From Puniceibacterium sp. IMCC21224 (GTDB lineage: Bacteria; Pseudomonadota; Alphaproteobacteria; Rhodobacterales; Rhodobacteraceae): a stretch of DNA of 64,000 nucleotides. How positions within the stretch are numbered: position 1 is the stretch's first letter; the number at the start of each line of letters is the position of its first letter. The notes under the pieces are model-generated. The model was not told the origin of the DNA and searched no databases. It was given only the letters and a program-made list of their open reading frames with translations. The stretch lies in contig NZ_LDPY01000001.1 of NCBI RefSeq assembly GCF_001038505.1, positions 2,852,001 through 2,916,000 of the forward strand, in the 5' to 3' direction. This document shows, piece by piece, positions 54,208-63,440 of the stretch. The translations under genes and the position numbers were made by a program.

Positions 54208-56084
54208 ATGGTGCAGCGTTCAGACAACCCCGCAGATCCCTTCAAAAAGGCCCTTGCCGAGGCCACCAAGGTCATGGCCAACGACCCCGAACTGACGGTG
54301 AGCTATACCGTCGATCCGTCGGGTGTGTCGGGCGATGCAATGCGATTGCCGCAGGTCAGCCGCCGGATGACCCGCGATGAGGTGCTGCTTGCGCGCGGCA
54401 CGGCGGATGCGCTGGCGCTCTACCGCAAATATCACGACATGGGCACCCATGCCCGGTATGCCCCCCCGGCGACATGGCCCGCGAATTGTACGAGGCAATG
54501 GAGACCGCGCGTTGCGAGGCGATGGGCGCACGCGACATGCCCGGCACGGCTGGCAATATCGACGCCAAGATCGGCCACGAGGCCGCGCGCAAGGGATATG
54601 AGCAGGTCAAACAAGCATCCGATGTGCCGCTGGCCACGGCGGCCGGCTATCTGATCCGGCATCTTGCCACCGGGCGCGATCTGCCCAAAGGCGCGCAGAA
54701 CGTCATGGATCTATGGCGCGGCTTTATCGAAGATCAGGCCGGGGACACACTGGACGATTTTCAGGACAAGCTGGCTGATCAGGCGGATTTCGCCCGGTTC
54801 TCGCGCAAGATCATCAGCGATCTGGGCTACGGCGACCAGTTGGGCGACGACCCTGATGAAGTCGATGATCAGGCCGACGACCAATCCGACGACGGCGCCG
54901 AACAAGAAGACGATCCCGACAGCACCGGCCAAGACGAGGATAACGAGGACGAGAGCGACGCAAGCGCCGAGCAGTCGCAGGACGAAACTCAGGACAGTTC
55001 TCAGGCGCAGGTCAGCATGGACGAGCTGGCCGATCAGGAGATGGGCGAAGAAGCCGAGATGCCCGAGGGCGAGGCCCCGCTCGAACCCCCTGCCCCGCAG
55101 CCATTTTCCGACGCCGATCCGAATTATACCGTGTTCGACGCTACCCATGACGAAGAAATCCGCGCCGAAGATCTGGCCGAGCCTGCCGAACTCGAACGCC
55201 TGCGCGCCTATCTCGACCAGCAGCTTGAGCCGCTCAAGGGCGCGGTGAGCCGCCTTGCCAACAAACTGCAACGCCGGTTGCAGGCGCAGCAAAACCGGTC
55301 GTGGGAATTTGACCTCGAAGAGGGCATGCTGGATGCTGGTCGTCTGGCGCGGGTCGTTGTCAGTCCGACCACGCCGCTGTCGTTCAAGATGGAAAAAGAC
55401 ACCGAGTTCCGCGACACAGTTGTGACGCTGCTGCTGGACAATTCCGGGTCGATGCGCGGGCGGCCAATTTCCATCGCCGCGATCTGCGCCGACGTTCTGG
55501 CCCGCACACTGGAACGCTGCAACGTCAAGGTCGAGATCCTCGGCTTTACCACCAAGGCGTGGAAAGGCGGCATGGCGCGCGAGAAGTGGCTGAATGAGGG
55601 CCGCGAACAACAGCCTGGCCGTCTGAATGATCTGCGCCACATCATCTACAAATCGGCGGACGCACCTTGGCGGCGGACCCGTTCAAATCTGGGCCTGATG
55701 ATGAAAGAGGGCCTGCTCAAGGAAAATATTGACGGCGAGGCGCTGGAATGGGCGCACCGGCGCATGGCCGGGCGGCACGAAGCGCGCAAGATCCTGATGG
55801 TGATCTCGGATGGTGCGCCGGTGGATGATTCCACCCTGAGCGTGAACCCGGCGAATTTCCTCGAAAAGCATCTGCGCGATGTGATCGCCATGGTCGAACG
55901 GCGTCGTCAGGTCGAATTGCTGGCCATCGGCATCGGCCACGACGTGACCCGCTATTACCAGCGTGCCGTCACGATCACCGATGTGGAACAGCTGGCCGGC
56001 GCGATGACCGAACAGCTCGCGTCACTGTTTGACAGTGATCCCCGTGCAAGGGCGCGGGTGATGGGGCTGAAACGCGCCTCCTGA
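54208..56084 (+). pseudogene. cobT: Aerobic cobaltochelatase subunit CobT, frameshifted as given
   Basis: The CobT partner of CobS for aerobic cobalt insertion. The N-terminal part (MVQRSDNPADPFKKALAEATKVMANDPELTVSYTVDPSG...[13 protein letters not shown]) is in one frame. The rest ([35 protein letters not shown]... onward) is in another, joined at a run of seven C (54461-54467). One extra C would restore the frame and the expected [17 protein letters not shown], giving about 625 aa. Domains: N-terminal CobT part, a very acidic linker (about 215-267, [20 protein letters not shown]...), and a C-terminal VWA domain with [25 protein letters not shown]. Sequencing error, a real mutation and slippage-tolerant expression are all possible. 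Confidence 0.85.
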
Positions 56085-56219
56085 GCCAGCGCAGTCGAAT
56101 CGGCGACGCCGATTGGCACTGGTGCCCCTCTGGGACATTCAGGACCAGACCTGACACAACATGAGCGTCAGAACGTCACTGGCGGAGTGATCGGATTTTG
56201 GTATGCTGCGCTGCAAAAT

Positions 56220-56224
56220 GGAGG
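56220..56224 (+). promoter_or_regulatory. Ribosome-binding site (GGAGG) deciding a GTG start
   Basis: GGAGG lies five bases before GTG 56230. The earlier in-frame ATGs (56203, 56218) overlap this site or lack their own, so the GTG start is preferred for the aminopeptidase P gene. Confidence 0.65.
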
Positions 56225-56229
56225 TCCGC

Positions 56230-58014
56230 GTGTTTCAAAGCTTTGACGAGACGGCATCACCCAGCCAGGGACCGGGCCGGTTGCAGGCCCTGCGCGATGT
56301 ATTGCAGTCCGAGGCGCTGGACGGGTTTATCGTGCCGCGCGCGGATGCCTATCAGGGCGAATATGTCGCGCCGTGCGACGACCGGCTGGCATGGCTGACC
56401 GGGTTTACCGGGTCGGCGGGGTTCTGTGTGGCGTTGGCCGAACGCGCCGGAGTGTTTGTTGACAGCCGCTATCGGGTGCAGGTCAAGGCCCAGGTGGCTG
56501 CGGATTTCACCCCGCTGGACTGGCCCGAAATCGGTCTGGCCGAATGGATCACCGAATCCCTGCCCAACGGCGGGCGCGTTGGTTTCGATCCCTGGCTGCA
56601 CACGCTGGACGGTTGGCGTACCCTGCGCAACAAATTGAACGCGGTCGAACTGATCCGGTGTTCAAATCTGATCGACCAGATCTGGACCGACCAGCCCGAA
56701 CCGCCGGTCGGGCCAGTCTTTGCCCAACCGCTGGAACTCGCCGGGGAACCGCATGGTGCCAAGATCACGCGGCTGGCGGCCACCCTGGGTCGGGCGCAGA
56801 CGGCGGTGATCACCCAGCCCGACGCAATTGCCTGGCTGCTGAACATCCGCGGCTCGGATATTCCGCGCAATCCGGTGCCGCATGGCTTTGCCCTCTTGCA
56901 CAGCGACGCAACGGTGACGTTATTCATCGCACCGGCCAAGCTGACCGGACTGGGCGACCATCTGGGATCGCAGGTTACAGTCGCCGCGATTGATGCATTT
57001 CCAGCCGCGATTGCCGCGCTTCAAGGGCCGGTCGCAGTCGATCCCGCCTCTGTTCCCGTGGCGATTGTCGATATGCTTGAAACCGCGCGTGTCGCAATAA
57101 TCGAGGCGCAGGATCCCTGTCAGCTGCCCAAGGCACGCAAGAACGAGGCCGAGATCGCAGGCACACGCACCGCCCATCTGCGCGACGGGGCGGCGATGGT
57201 GCGCTTTCTCGCCTGGCTCGACCGGCAGCCCCCCGGCAGCCTGACCGAAATCGACGTGGTTTGCGCGCTCGAAGGCGAGCGGCGCGCCACCAATGCGCTG
57301 CGTGACATCTCGTTTGAAACGATCAGCGGCACCGGCCCACATGGCGCCATCGTGCATTACCGCGTCACCAAGCGCAGCAATGCACGGATCGAAGACGGGC
57401 ATTTGCTGCTGGTGGACAGCGGCGGGCAATATGTCGACGGCACCACCGACATCACCCGCACCGTGGCCATCGGCACCGTCGGCGACGAAGAACGCACCAA
57501 TTTCACCCGCGTGCTGCGCGGCATGATCGCCGTCAGCCGGGCGCGCTGGCCGCGTGGCCTTGCCGGGCGGGACCTGGATGCCCTGGCGCGTGTCCCCCTC
57601 TGGGAGGCAGGTCTGGATTATGGTCACGGCACCGGGCATGGCGTCGGCTCTTATCTTTGTGTTCACGAAGGGCCGCAGCGGCTGGCGCGCACCGGAGTGG
57701 TGCCGTTTGAGCCAGGAATGATCCTGTCGAACGAGCCGGGCTTTTACCGCGAGGGGGCCTATGGTATCCGGATCGAGAACCTGATCGCGGTCCGCGAAGC
57801 CGCCGCGATTGAGGGCGGCACCGTGCCGGGGATGCTGTCGTTTGAGACACTGACCTATGTGCCAATCGACCGGCGGCTGATCGTGGCTGACATGCTGACT
57901 GGTCCCGAGACGGATTGGCTGAACGCCTATCATATGACCTGCCGGGACATGTTGACCCCACTGGTCGATGGCGCGGCGCGCAACTGGCTCATGGCAGCCA
58001 CAGAGCCGCTGTGA
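56230..58014 (+). CDS. Aminopeptidase P family protein (Xaa-Pro aminopeptidase)
   Basis: A 594-aa M24B metallopeptidase removing N-terminal residues before proline, of the long three-domain cytoplasmic type. Two N-terminal creatinase-like domains (ALRDVLQSEALDGFIVPRADAYQGEYVAPCDDRLAWLTGFTGSAG) precede the pita-bread catalytic domain. The metal ligands are visible: two Asp in LLVDSGGQYVDGTTDITRT, His in GHGTGHGVGSYLCVHEG, Glu in ILSNEPGFYREG and Glu in IRIENLIAV. A C-terminal M24_C-like segment follows (LTYVPIDRRLIVADML...WLNAYH). The chosen start is GTG 56230 (FQSFDETASPSQGPG); ATG 56203 would add nine residues. Confidence 0.92.
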   Translation: MFQSFDETASPSQGPGRLQALRDVLQSEALDGFIVPRADAYQGEYVAPCDDRLAWLTGFTGSAGFCVALAERAGVFVDSRYRVQVKAQVAADFTPLDWPEIGLAEWITESLPNGGRVGFDPWLHTLDGWRTLRNKLNAVELIRCSNLIDQIWTDQPEPPVGPVFAQPLELAGEPHGAKITRLAATLGRAQTAVITQPDAIAWLLNIRGSDIPRNPVPHGFALLHSDATVTLFIAPAKLTGLGDHLGSQVTVAAIDAFPAAIAALQGPVAVDPASVPVAIVDMLETARVAIIEAQDPCQLPKARKNEAEIAGTRTAHLRDGAAMVRFLAWLDRQPPGSLTEIDVVCALEGERRATNALRDISFETISGTGPHGAIVHYRVTKRSNARIEDGHLLLVDSGGQYVDGTTDITRTVAIGTVGDEERTNFTRVLRGMIAVSRARWPRGLAGRDLDALARVPLWEAGLDYGHGTGHGVGSYLCVHEGPQRLARTGVVPFEPGMILSNEPGFYREGAYGIRIENLIAVREAAAIEGGTVPGMLSFETLTYVPIDRRLIVADMLTGPETDWLNAYHMTCRDMLTPLVDGAARNWLMAATEPL

Positions 58015-58101
58015 CCCAAGACAACGCGCAATAGATACGCGGCTGTTACACGCGGCGTGAATTAATTTTAGACACACAAAAACAATGGGGAGAGGACAAT
58101 A

Positions 58102-58443
58102 ATGAAACACGTCACTATCCGGCCGGCTGACGGCACATGGACGGTACGCGCAGGCGGCGCGGTTTTAGGGGAATCAAGCCGCGCATTGGAACTGACCGAA
58201 GGGGAACATCCCTATGTCATCTATTTCCCGCGCGACGACATCGCCATGGCACTGCTGGACCGCACCGAACAGACGACGACAAGCCCGCACCTGGGCGACG
58301 CCTCGTATTTCTCGATAGTGTCGCGCAGCCACACCTATGTAAACGCGGTCTGGTCTTACGAGAACCCGACCGAGGATGTCGCACAGATCAAGGACCATCT
58401 GGCCTTCTACGTCCAAAACGGTGTCGCGGTCGAGCAGGTATAG
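58102..58443 (+). CDS. DUF427 domain-containing protein
   Basis: A 113-aa protein with the DUF427 pattern: IRPADGTWTVRAGGAVLGESSRALELTEGEHPYVIYFPRDDIAMALLDRTEQTTTSPHLGDASYFSI, ending in SYENPTEDVAQIKDHLAFYVQNGVAVEQ. It is small, soluble and probably a beta-barrel-like fold. Function unknown. AGGAC precedes the ATG by a short gap. It has its own intergenic upstream region after aminopeptidase P (87 bases), so it may be separately transcribed. Confidence 0.9.
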   Translation: MKHVTIRPADGTWTVRAGGAVLGESSRALELTEGEHPYVIYFPRDDIAMALLDRTEQTTTSPHLGDASYFSIVSRSHTYVNAVWSYENPTEDVAQIKDHLAFYVQNGVAVEQV

Positions 58444-58544
58444 ACCCCGCCACGTCATACCAGGTGGGTCGAGGGCGCATAGACTAACGCAAAGTCGTGT
58501 AAAGAACCGCGTCCAAAAGGCGCACAGACCCCTGGGTAACTGGC

Positions 58545-60233
58545 TCAGCCGTGCTCTTCGGCCGCTGTGGCCGCCAGCGCACGGTTGTACGCCTTAAGCG
58601 CGTCGACATGAAACACGGCGCCGCACAGTTCTGGCGGCTTTTCGGCGCCGACCTGCGCCACAACCGGGAAAAACGCCACGCCGGATGTGTCAAACAACGG
58701 CAGCACCGCGTCCAGAGTTGATGAGGCGTTCACAAACAACCCCTGCTCGATCATCTGGCGGCAGGTTGCCTCATCCGCCGCGCCGGGGTCGTCAGGTTTG
58801 CGCATCACGCCCGAAACCCGGAACATCGCCAACAGATAAGCCTGCGGCCCGGCGGCCAGATGCACCCGACGACGCTTGAGCTGAGTGAGGAAGAACGACC
58901 GGTCCACCAGCCGCGATGCAACTGCCGTCGACAGCGACACCGACACCATCACCGCCAGCCCGGTCTGCCAGTCACCGGTCAGCTCGAACACAATCAGCGT
59001 GGTCGATATCGGGGCGCCCAGCACGGCCGCCGCCACCGCCCCCATCCCCGCCAACGCATAGAGGGTCGAGGCGCTGGATTGCTCCGGGAACAACCCGGTG
59101 GCGATCAGGCCAAAGGCCATGCCAGTCAGCGCACCGATCATCAGCGAGGGCGAAAACATGCCGCCGCCCATCCGGCCGGAAAAGGTGATCGCCACAGCAA
59201 CCACCTTGAGCACGGCAAAGACAATCGCCTCATGCAGGATCAGTGTGCCGGTCAAGGCGCGGCTGGTGGTCTCGTACCCCACACCAATGATATGTGGATA
59301 GAAAATCGCCAGCCCCCCCAGCAGCCCGCCCGCCAGCGCCGGACGCAATACCAGCGGCAGGCGCAGGCGGTTCTGTACCAGATTGCCCAAATCATCGGCC
59401 CAAAAGATCGCCCGCATCGTCAGCACGGCCACAACGCCGCAAACCAGCCCCAGCAGCAAAAACGCCGGAAGTTCTAGATAGAATTCAACCGTCGTGGTGC
59501 CCGGCAGGCGGAATTCAGTCACATCGCCAAACGCCAGCCGGTTGATCACCGTCCCCGCAGCCGATGCCACCACGATCGGCGCAAAGGCATGCAGGGCAAA
59601 ATGGCGCAGGACCACTTCGAGTGCAAAGAGCGCGCCCGCAATCGGCGCGTTGAACGACGCCGACACCGCCGCCGCCACGGCGCAGCCCAGCAGGTCGCGC
59701 CCAGTGATTCCATCGGCGCGGATCAGAGTGCTGACCCAGCTCGACAGCATCGCTGCAATATGCACCACCGGCCCTTCGCGGCCCGAAGATCCCCCCGTCG
59801 ACAGTGTGATCAGAGATGCCAGCGCCGAGGCGATACCCACCTTTTTCTCGACCCGGCCATCGTTTAGCGCCGCGCCTTCGATCACGTCTGCCACCGCCCG
59901 AACCCGTCCGTCCGGTGTGAAATACCGGATCAGCACCCCGACACACAGACCGCCCCCAACCGGGATCAGCAAAATCAGATACCATGGCAAAGTGCCCGCA
60001 AAGCTCGCCAGCAGGTTCACATCTTCGGTGCCGTAAAACGCCGTTTGCAGCGTATCAATCGCCTTGCGAAACAGCAGCGCCGCCGACCCGGCCGCAATCC
60101 CGATAAACAACGCGATGAACCAGAACAGGATCTGGCCAGGGGCGCGACTCCTTAAAAGGCCCCATAATCTCCCTGAAGTTGCCTTGATATCACCAAGGCG
60201 CCGCTGGAGTTGAAGAAGTGGCAAAGCGGCCAT
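58545..60233 (-). CDS. CLC-family chloride channel/antiporter with C-terminal CBS-like part
   Basis: A 562-aa membrane protein of the CLC family, with about ten helices and the selectivity motifs STGGSSGREGPVVHIAAM (GREGP), GGGMFSPSLMIGALTG (GxFxP type) and the late helices GAPISTTLIVFELTG. A cytoplasmic C-terminal region (MIEQGLFVNASSTLDAVLPLFDTSGVAFFPVV) looks like a CBS-related domain that may sense nucleotides. It may act as a chloride/proton exchanger in pH or osmotic balance. The ATG at 60233 (MAALPLLQL) has GGAGG four bases upstream; a far longer frame upstream is non-coding and overlaps the divergent oxidase gene. Confidence 0.92.
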   Translation of the reverse strand: MAALPLLQLQRRLGDIKATSGRLWGLLRSRAPGQILFWFIALFIGIAAGSAALLFRKAIDTLQTAFYGTEDVNLLASFAGTLPWYLILLIPVGGGLCVGVLIRYFTPDGRVRAVADVIEGAALNDGRVEKKVGIASALASLITLSTGGSSGREGPVVHIAAMLSSWVSTLIRADGITGRDLLGCAVAAAVSASFNAPIAGALFALEVVLRHFALHAFAPIVVASAAGTVINRLAFGDVTEFRLPGTTTVEFYLELPAFLLLGLVCGVVAVLTMRAIFWADDLGNLVQNRLRLPLVLRPALAGGLLGGLAIFYPHIIGVGYETTSRALTGTLILHEAIVFAVLKVVAVAITFSGRMGGGMFSPSLMIGALTGMAFGLIATGLFPEQSSASTLYALAGMGAVAAAVLGAPISTTLIVFELTGDWQTGLAVMVSVSLSTAVASRLVDRSFFLTQLKRRRVHLAAGPQAYLLAMFRVSGVMRKPDDPGAADEATCRQMIEQGLFVNASSTLDAVLPLFDTSGVAFFPVVAQVGAEKPPELCGAVFHVDALKAYNRALAATAAEEHG

Positions 60234-60309
60234 ACCGCCTCCGTCATCAGGGTTTGCCCGAGCCCCCTGACGGCAGCTAGGATTGATCGGGCAGCGACAG
60301 GAGAGACCG

Positions 60310-61683
60310 ATGCCCCTACCACAGGCCCTGACCGCCTTGGCTCCTTTCCTAGGACAACGGCTGAGCACGTCCAAGTCCGATCTGGACCTGCATGGCCGTT
60401 CCGAGTCGTATTTTCCGCCGATGCCGCCCGACGCCGTCGCGTACCCCCAATCAACCGAAGAGGTGCGGCGCATCGTCGAGGTCTGCGCCCAAGAAGCCGT
60501 GCCGGTGATCGCCTGGGGTACGGGCACCGCACTTGAAGGACATGCCAGCGCCGTGCAGGGCGGGATCTGCGTCGACTTCAGCCGGATGAACCGGGTGCTG
60601 GAAATCCGCGCGGCAGATATGGATGTGACCGTGCAGCCGGGGGTGACCCGCGAGGCGCTGAATACCGAATTGCGTGCCACCGGGTTGATGTTCCCGGTGG
60701 ATCCCGGTGCCAATGCTTCGATTGGTGGGATGGCGGCGACGCGGGCCTCGGGCACCACGACACTGCGCTATGGCACGATGCGCGACAATGTGATGGCGTT
60801 GCAGGTGGTGCTGGGGGACGGGCGGGTGGTGCGCACCGGCACGCGGGCCCGAAAATCGGCGGCGGGCTATGATCTGACTGGACTGATGGTCGGATCCGAG
60901 GGGACGCTGGGCCTGATCACCGAACTGACCCTGCGTCTGAGCGGCATTCCCGAAACCGTCGCAGCAGGCGTCTGCGCCTTTGACCATATCGACGATGCGG
61001 TCAATGCGGTGATCGACACAGTGCAAATGGGCCTGCCACTGGCGCGGATGGAACTGGTCGATCACGCGACGGCGGCAGCGTTCAACGCTTATGCCGGTAC
61101 ATCTTTTCCCGAGTGCCCGCATCTCATGGTCGAATTTCACGGCCGCCCCGACGCGGTGGCCGAGCAATGCGCCCGGTTCGCTGAAATTGTGGACGATCAC
61201 GACGCACGCGGCTTTGAATGGTCCACAAAGGAAGAGGACCGCCGCGCGCTCTGGGCGATGCGCCACAACGCCTATTACGCCATCTTGGCATCGCGACCGG
61301 GCGCGCGGGCGCTGGTCACGGATATCTGTGTGCCTGTGTCCCGCCTAGCCCGCGCGATCGAGGAAACCCGCGCTGATCTGGCCTGCTCGCCGATTGCGGG
61401 GCCGATCCTGGGCCATGTCGGGGATGGCAATTTTCATGCCATCCTTCTGGTCGATCCCGCAGAGCCAAAGGAACTCGCCGAAGCGCAACGGCTGTCGCAC
61501 CGGATGGTGGGGCGTGCGCTGGATCTGGGCGGCACCGCCACGGGCGAGCATGGCGTCGGGCTGGGCAAACGTGACTACATGGCGCGCGAACATGGCGAAG
61601 GCTGGCAGATGATGGGCGCGATCAAGACCGCGCTTGACCCGCACGGCATCCTGAACCCCGGAAAACTGGTGCCACCACTCTGA
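60310..61683 (+). CDS. FAD-linked oxidase, GlcD/D-lactate dehydrogenase type
   Basis: A 457-aa flavoprotein of the vanillyl-alcohol-oxidase superfamily. The N-terminal FAD-binding domain shows VIAWGTGTALEGHA and PVDPGANASIGGMAATRASGTTTLRYGTMRDNVM. The C-terminal part has the conserved His regions GHVGDGNFHAILLVDP and TGEHGVGLGKRDYMAREHGE. Length and pattern fit D-lactate dehydrogenase (cytochrome) of the Dld type or glycolate oxidase GlcD. It acts on a 2-hydroxy acid and passes electrons to the respiratory chain. With no GlcE/F genes adjacent, the single-subunit Dld role is more likely. AGGAG precedes ATG 60310. Confidence 0.9.
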   Translation: MPLPQALTALAPFLGQRLSTSKSDLDLHGRSESYFPPMPPDAVAYPQSTEEVRRIVEVCAQEAVPVIAWGTGTALEGHASAVQGGICVDFSRMNRVLEIRAADMDVTVQPGVTREALNTELRATGLMFPVDPGANASIGGMAATRASGTTTLRYGTMRDNVMALQVVLGDGRVVRTGTRARKSAAGYDLTGLMVGSEGTLGLITELTLRLSGIPETVAAGVCAFDHIDDAVNAVIDTVQMGLPLARMELVDHATAAAFNAYAGTSFPECPHLMVEFHGRPDAVAEQCARFAEIVDDHDARGFEWSTKEEDRRALWAMRHNAYYAILASRPGARALVTDICVPVSRLARAIEETRADLACSPIAGPILGHVGDGNFHAILLVDPAEPKELAEAQRLSHRMVGRALDLGGTATGEHGVGLGKRDYMAREHGEGWQMMGAIKTALDPHGILNPGKLVPPL

Positions 61684-61689
61684 ACCCGC

Positions 61690-61712
61690 TGCTGCCCTTG
61701 CCTCGGGCAGCA
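61690..61712. terminator. Hairpin between convergent FAD-oxidase and recN genes
   Basis: TGCTGCCC (61690-61697) pairs with GGGCAGCA (61705-61712) around seven bases, in the 50-base gap between two convergent genes. There is no clear T-run on either strand, so its role as a terminator is uncertain. Confidence 0.45.
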
Positions 61713-61733
61713 CGTCTGAAGAACCGGGGCGCG

Positions 61734-63398
61734 CTATCCGGCCAGCAGCGACCGTGCTGCGGCCCGTGCTTCGGCGGTGACGGTATCCCCCGCCAGCATC
61801 CGCGCAATCTCGCTCTCACGCTCGGTGGCGTCCAGCGGCAGCACAACCGAGGTGGTCATGCCGTCCGCGACCCGCTTTTCCACCCGCCAGTGATGCGCGC
61901 CAAGTGCGGCCACCTGCGGCGAATGCGTCACAACCAACACCTGCCCGCCAGCGGCCAGAGCCGCCAGCCGACGTCCGACGGCATCCGCGGTTGCGCCCCC
62001 AACGCCGCGGTCGATCTCGTCAAAGATCATCGTCAGCCCATCGGTGCGCTGACCAGAAAGACAGACCTTGAGCGCCAGCAAAAAACGGCTCAACTCACCA
62101 CCCGAGGCGATCTTGGCCAGCGGCCCCGAAGGCGCGCCAGGGTTGGTGGCCACCTGAAACGCCACGGCGTCCACCCCCTCGGGACCCGCAGGGCCCGGTG
62201 TCAATTCGGTCCGAAACACCGCCCGCTCCATCTTGAGCGGCGCAAGTTCGGCTGAAACCGCCGCGTCCAAGCGCCCTGCGGCGTCGCTTCGGGCACGGGT
62301 CAGTGCTGCCGCCGCGCTATCGTATCGCTGTTGTGCCCCGAGCAATGCAGCCCGCAGCCCGGCGAGATCCTCGGCACCGCGATCCAGCGCGGCCAGCTTG
62401 TCCCGCAATCCGATGGCGAACGTCCCCAGCTCGTCCGCTGTCACCCCGTGCTTTCGCGCCATCGCACGTATTGCAAACAGCCGCTCTTCGGTATCTTCCA
62501 GCGCGCGGGCGTCAAAGCTAAGGTGATCGAGGCTGCGCTCGACCCCCGAAACCGCATCGCTCAGCTCTGCCATGGCGCGTTCAAGCGCGCTCAGCGCCCC
62601 GTCCAGCGCCCCTTCGGCACGGTCTGCGACACCTTCGAGCCAGCGCAGCGCGTCGCCCATCGACATCTCGGCCCCATCCGACAGCGCGGAATAGGCACGG
62701 GTGATATCCTCGCGGATCTTCTCGGCGCCCTGCATCCGGCGGCGTGCGACATCCAGAACCGCCTCTTCACCCGGCTGTGGGTCAAGCTTGTCCAACTCGG
62801 CCACCGCATGGCGCAGAAACTCTTCTTCGGCCTGCACGGCGGCCAGCGCCGCCTCACCCGCTGTCAGGGCCTTGTTGGCGCGGGCCAGATCGGTCCAGGC
62901 GCTGCGCACTTCGGTCAGTTCCGCGCCCACCCCCGCGTAGGTGTCCAGCAACAGCCGGTGGCCGCGCGGGTTCAGCAGGCCGCGATCATCGTGCTGGCCA
63001 TGTAACTCGACCAGCGTTTCGGACAGGGTACGCAGCACATCACCCGAACAGCGCCGGTCGTTGACCCAAGCGGTCTTGCGACCCTCGGCGGTGTTGACGC
63101 GGCGCAGGATCAGCTCTTCGCCATCGCCCTCCCCCCCTCCGGGCAGACCCGCCTCGGACAGGACCGCGCGGGCCGGATGGTTTGGCCCAAGATCGAACAC
63201 CGCAGTGACCTCGCCTTGGGCGGCACCGCTGCGCACCAGTTCAGCACGCCCGCGCCAGCCCAGCACAAACCCAAGCGAATCCAATAGGATGGATTTGCCC
63301 GCGCCGGTTTCACCAGTGAGAACATTTAGGCCCGGCTGAAAGGCAAGGTCCAGCCGGTCGATAATCAGCATGTCGCGAATCTCAAGCGCGCGCAGCAT
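61734..63398 (-). CDS. recN: DNA repair protein RecN
   Basis: A 554-aa SMC-like ATPase aiding repair of double-strand breaks. The N-terminal Walker A is NVLTGETGAGKSILLDSLGFVLG (residues 25-47), with SDDRG-like VELHGQHDDRGLLNP. A long coiled-coil region (about 160-380) follows, then the C-terminal signature KIASGGELSRFLLALKVCL, Walker B LTMIFDEIDRGVGGATADAVGRRLA and VTHSPQVAALGAHHW. The length matches the family. Together with bamD on its upstream side this is the bamD-recN order known from alphaproteobacteria. Confidence 0.97.
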   Translation of the reverse strand: MLRALEIRDMLIIDRLDLAFQPGLNVLTGETGAGKSILLDSLGFVLGWRGRAELVRSGAAQGEVTAVFDLGPNHPARAVLSEAGLPGGGEGDGEELILRRVNTAEGRKTAWVNDRRCSGDVLRTLSETLVELHGQHDDRGLLNPRGHRLLLDTYAGVGAELTEVRSAWTDLARANKALTAGEAALAAVQAEEEFLRHAVAELDKLDPQPGEEAVLDVARRRMQGAEKIREDITRAYSALSDGAEMSMGDALRWLEGVADRAEGALDGALSALERAMAELSDAVSGVERSLDHLSFDARALEDTEERLFAIRAMARKHGVTADELGTFAIGLRDKLAALDRGAEDLAGLRAALLGAQQRYDSAAAALTRARSDAAGRLDAAVSAELAPLKMERAVFRTELTPGPAGPEGVDAVAFQVATNPGAPSGPLAKIASGGELSRFLLALKVCLSGQRTDGLTMIFDEIDRGVGGATADAVGRRLAALAAGGQVLVVTHSPQVAALGAHHWRVEKRVADGMTTSVVLPLDATERESEIARMLAGDTVTAEARAAARSLLAG

Positions 63399-63440
63399 CT
63401 GACGACTCCCTGGGGTGGTGGGGTGCCCCCCTACCGATGC

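Noticed and set aside
58545-60758. A 737-codon version of the CLC channel
   Set aside because: The upstream 175 codons are antisense to the FAD-oxidase gene; GGAGG before ATG 60233 marks the real start.
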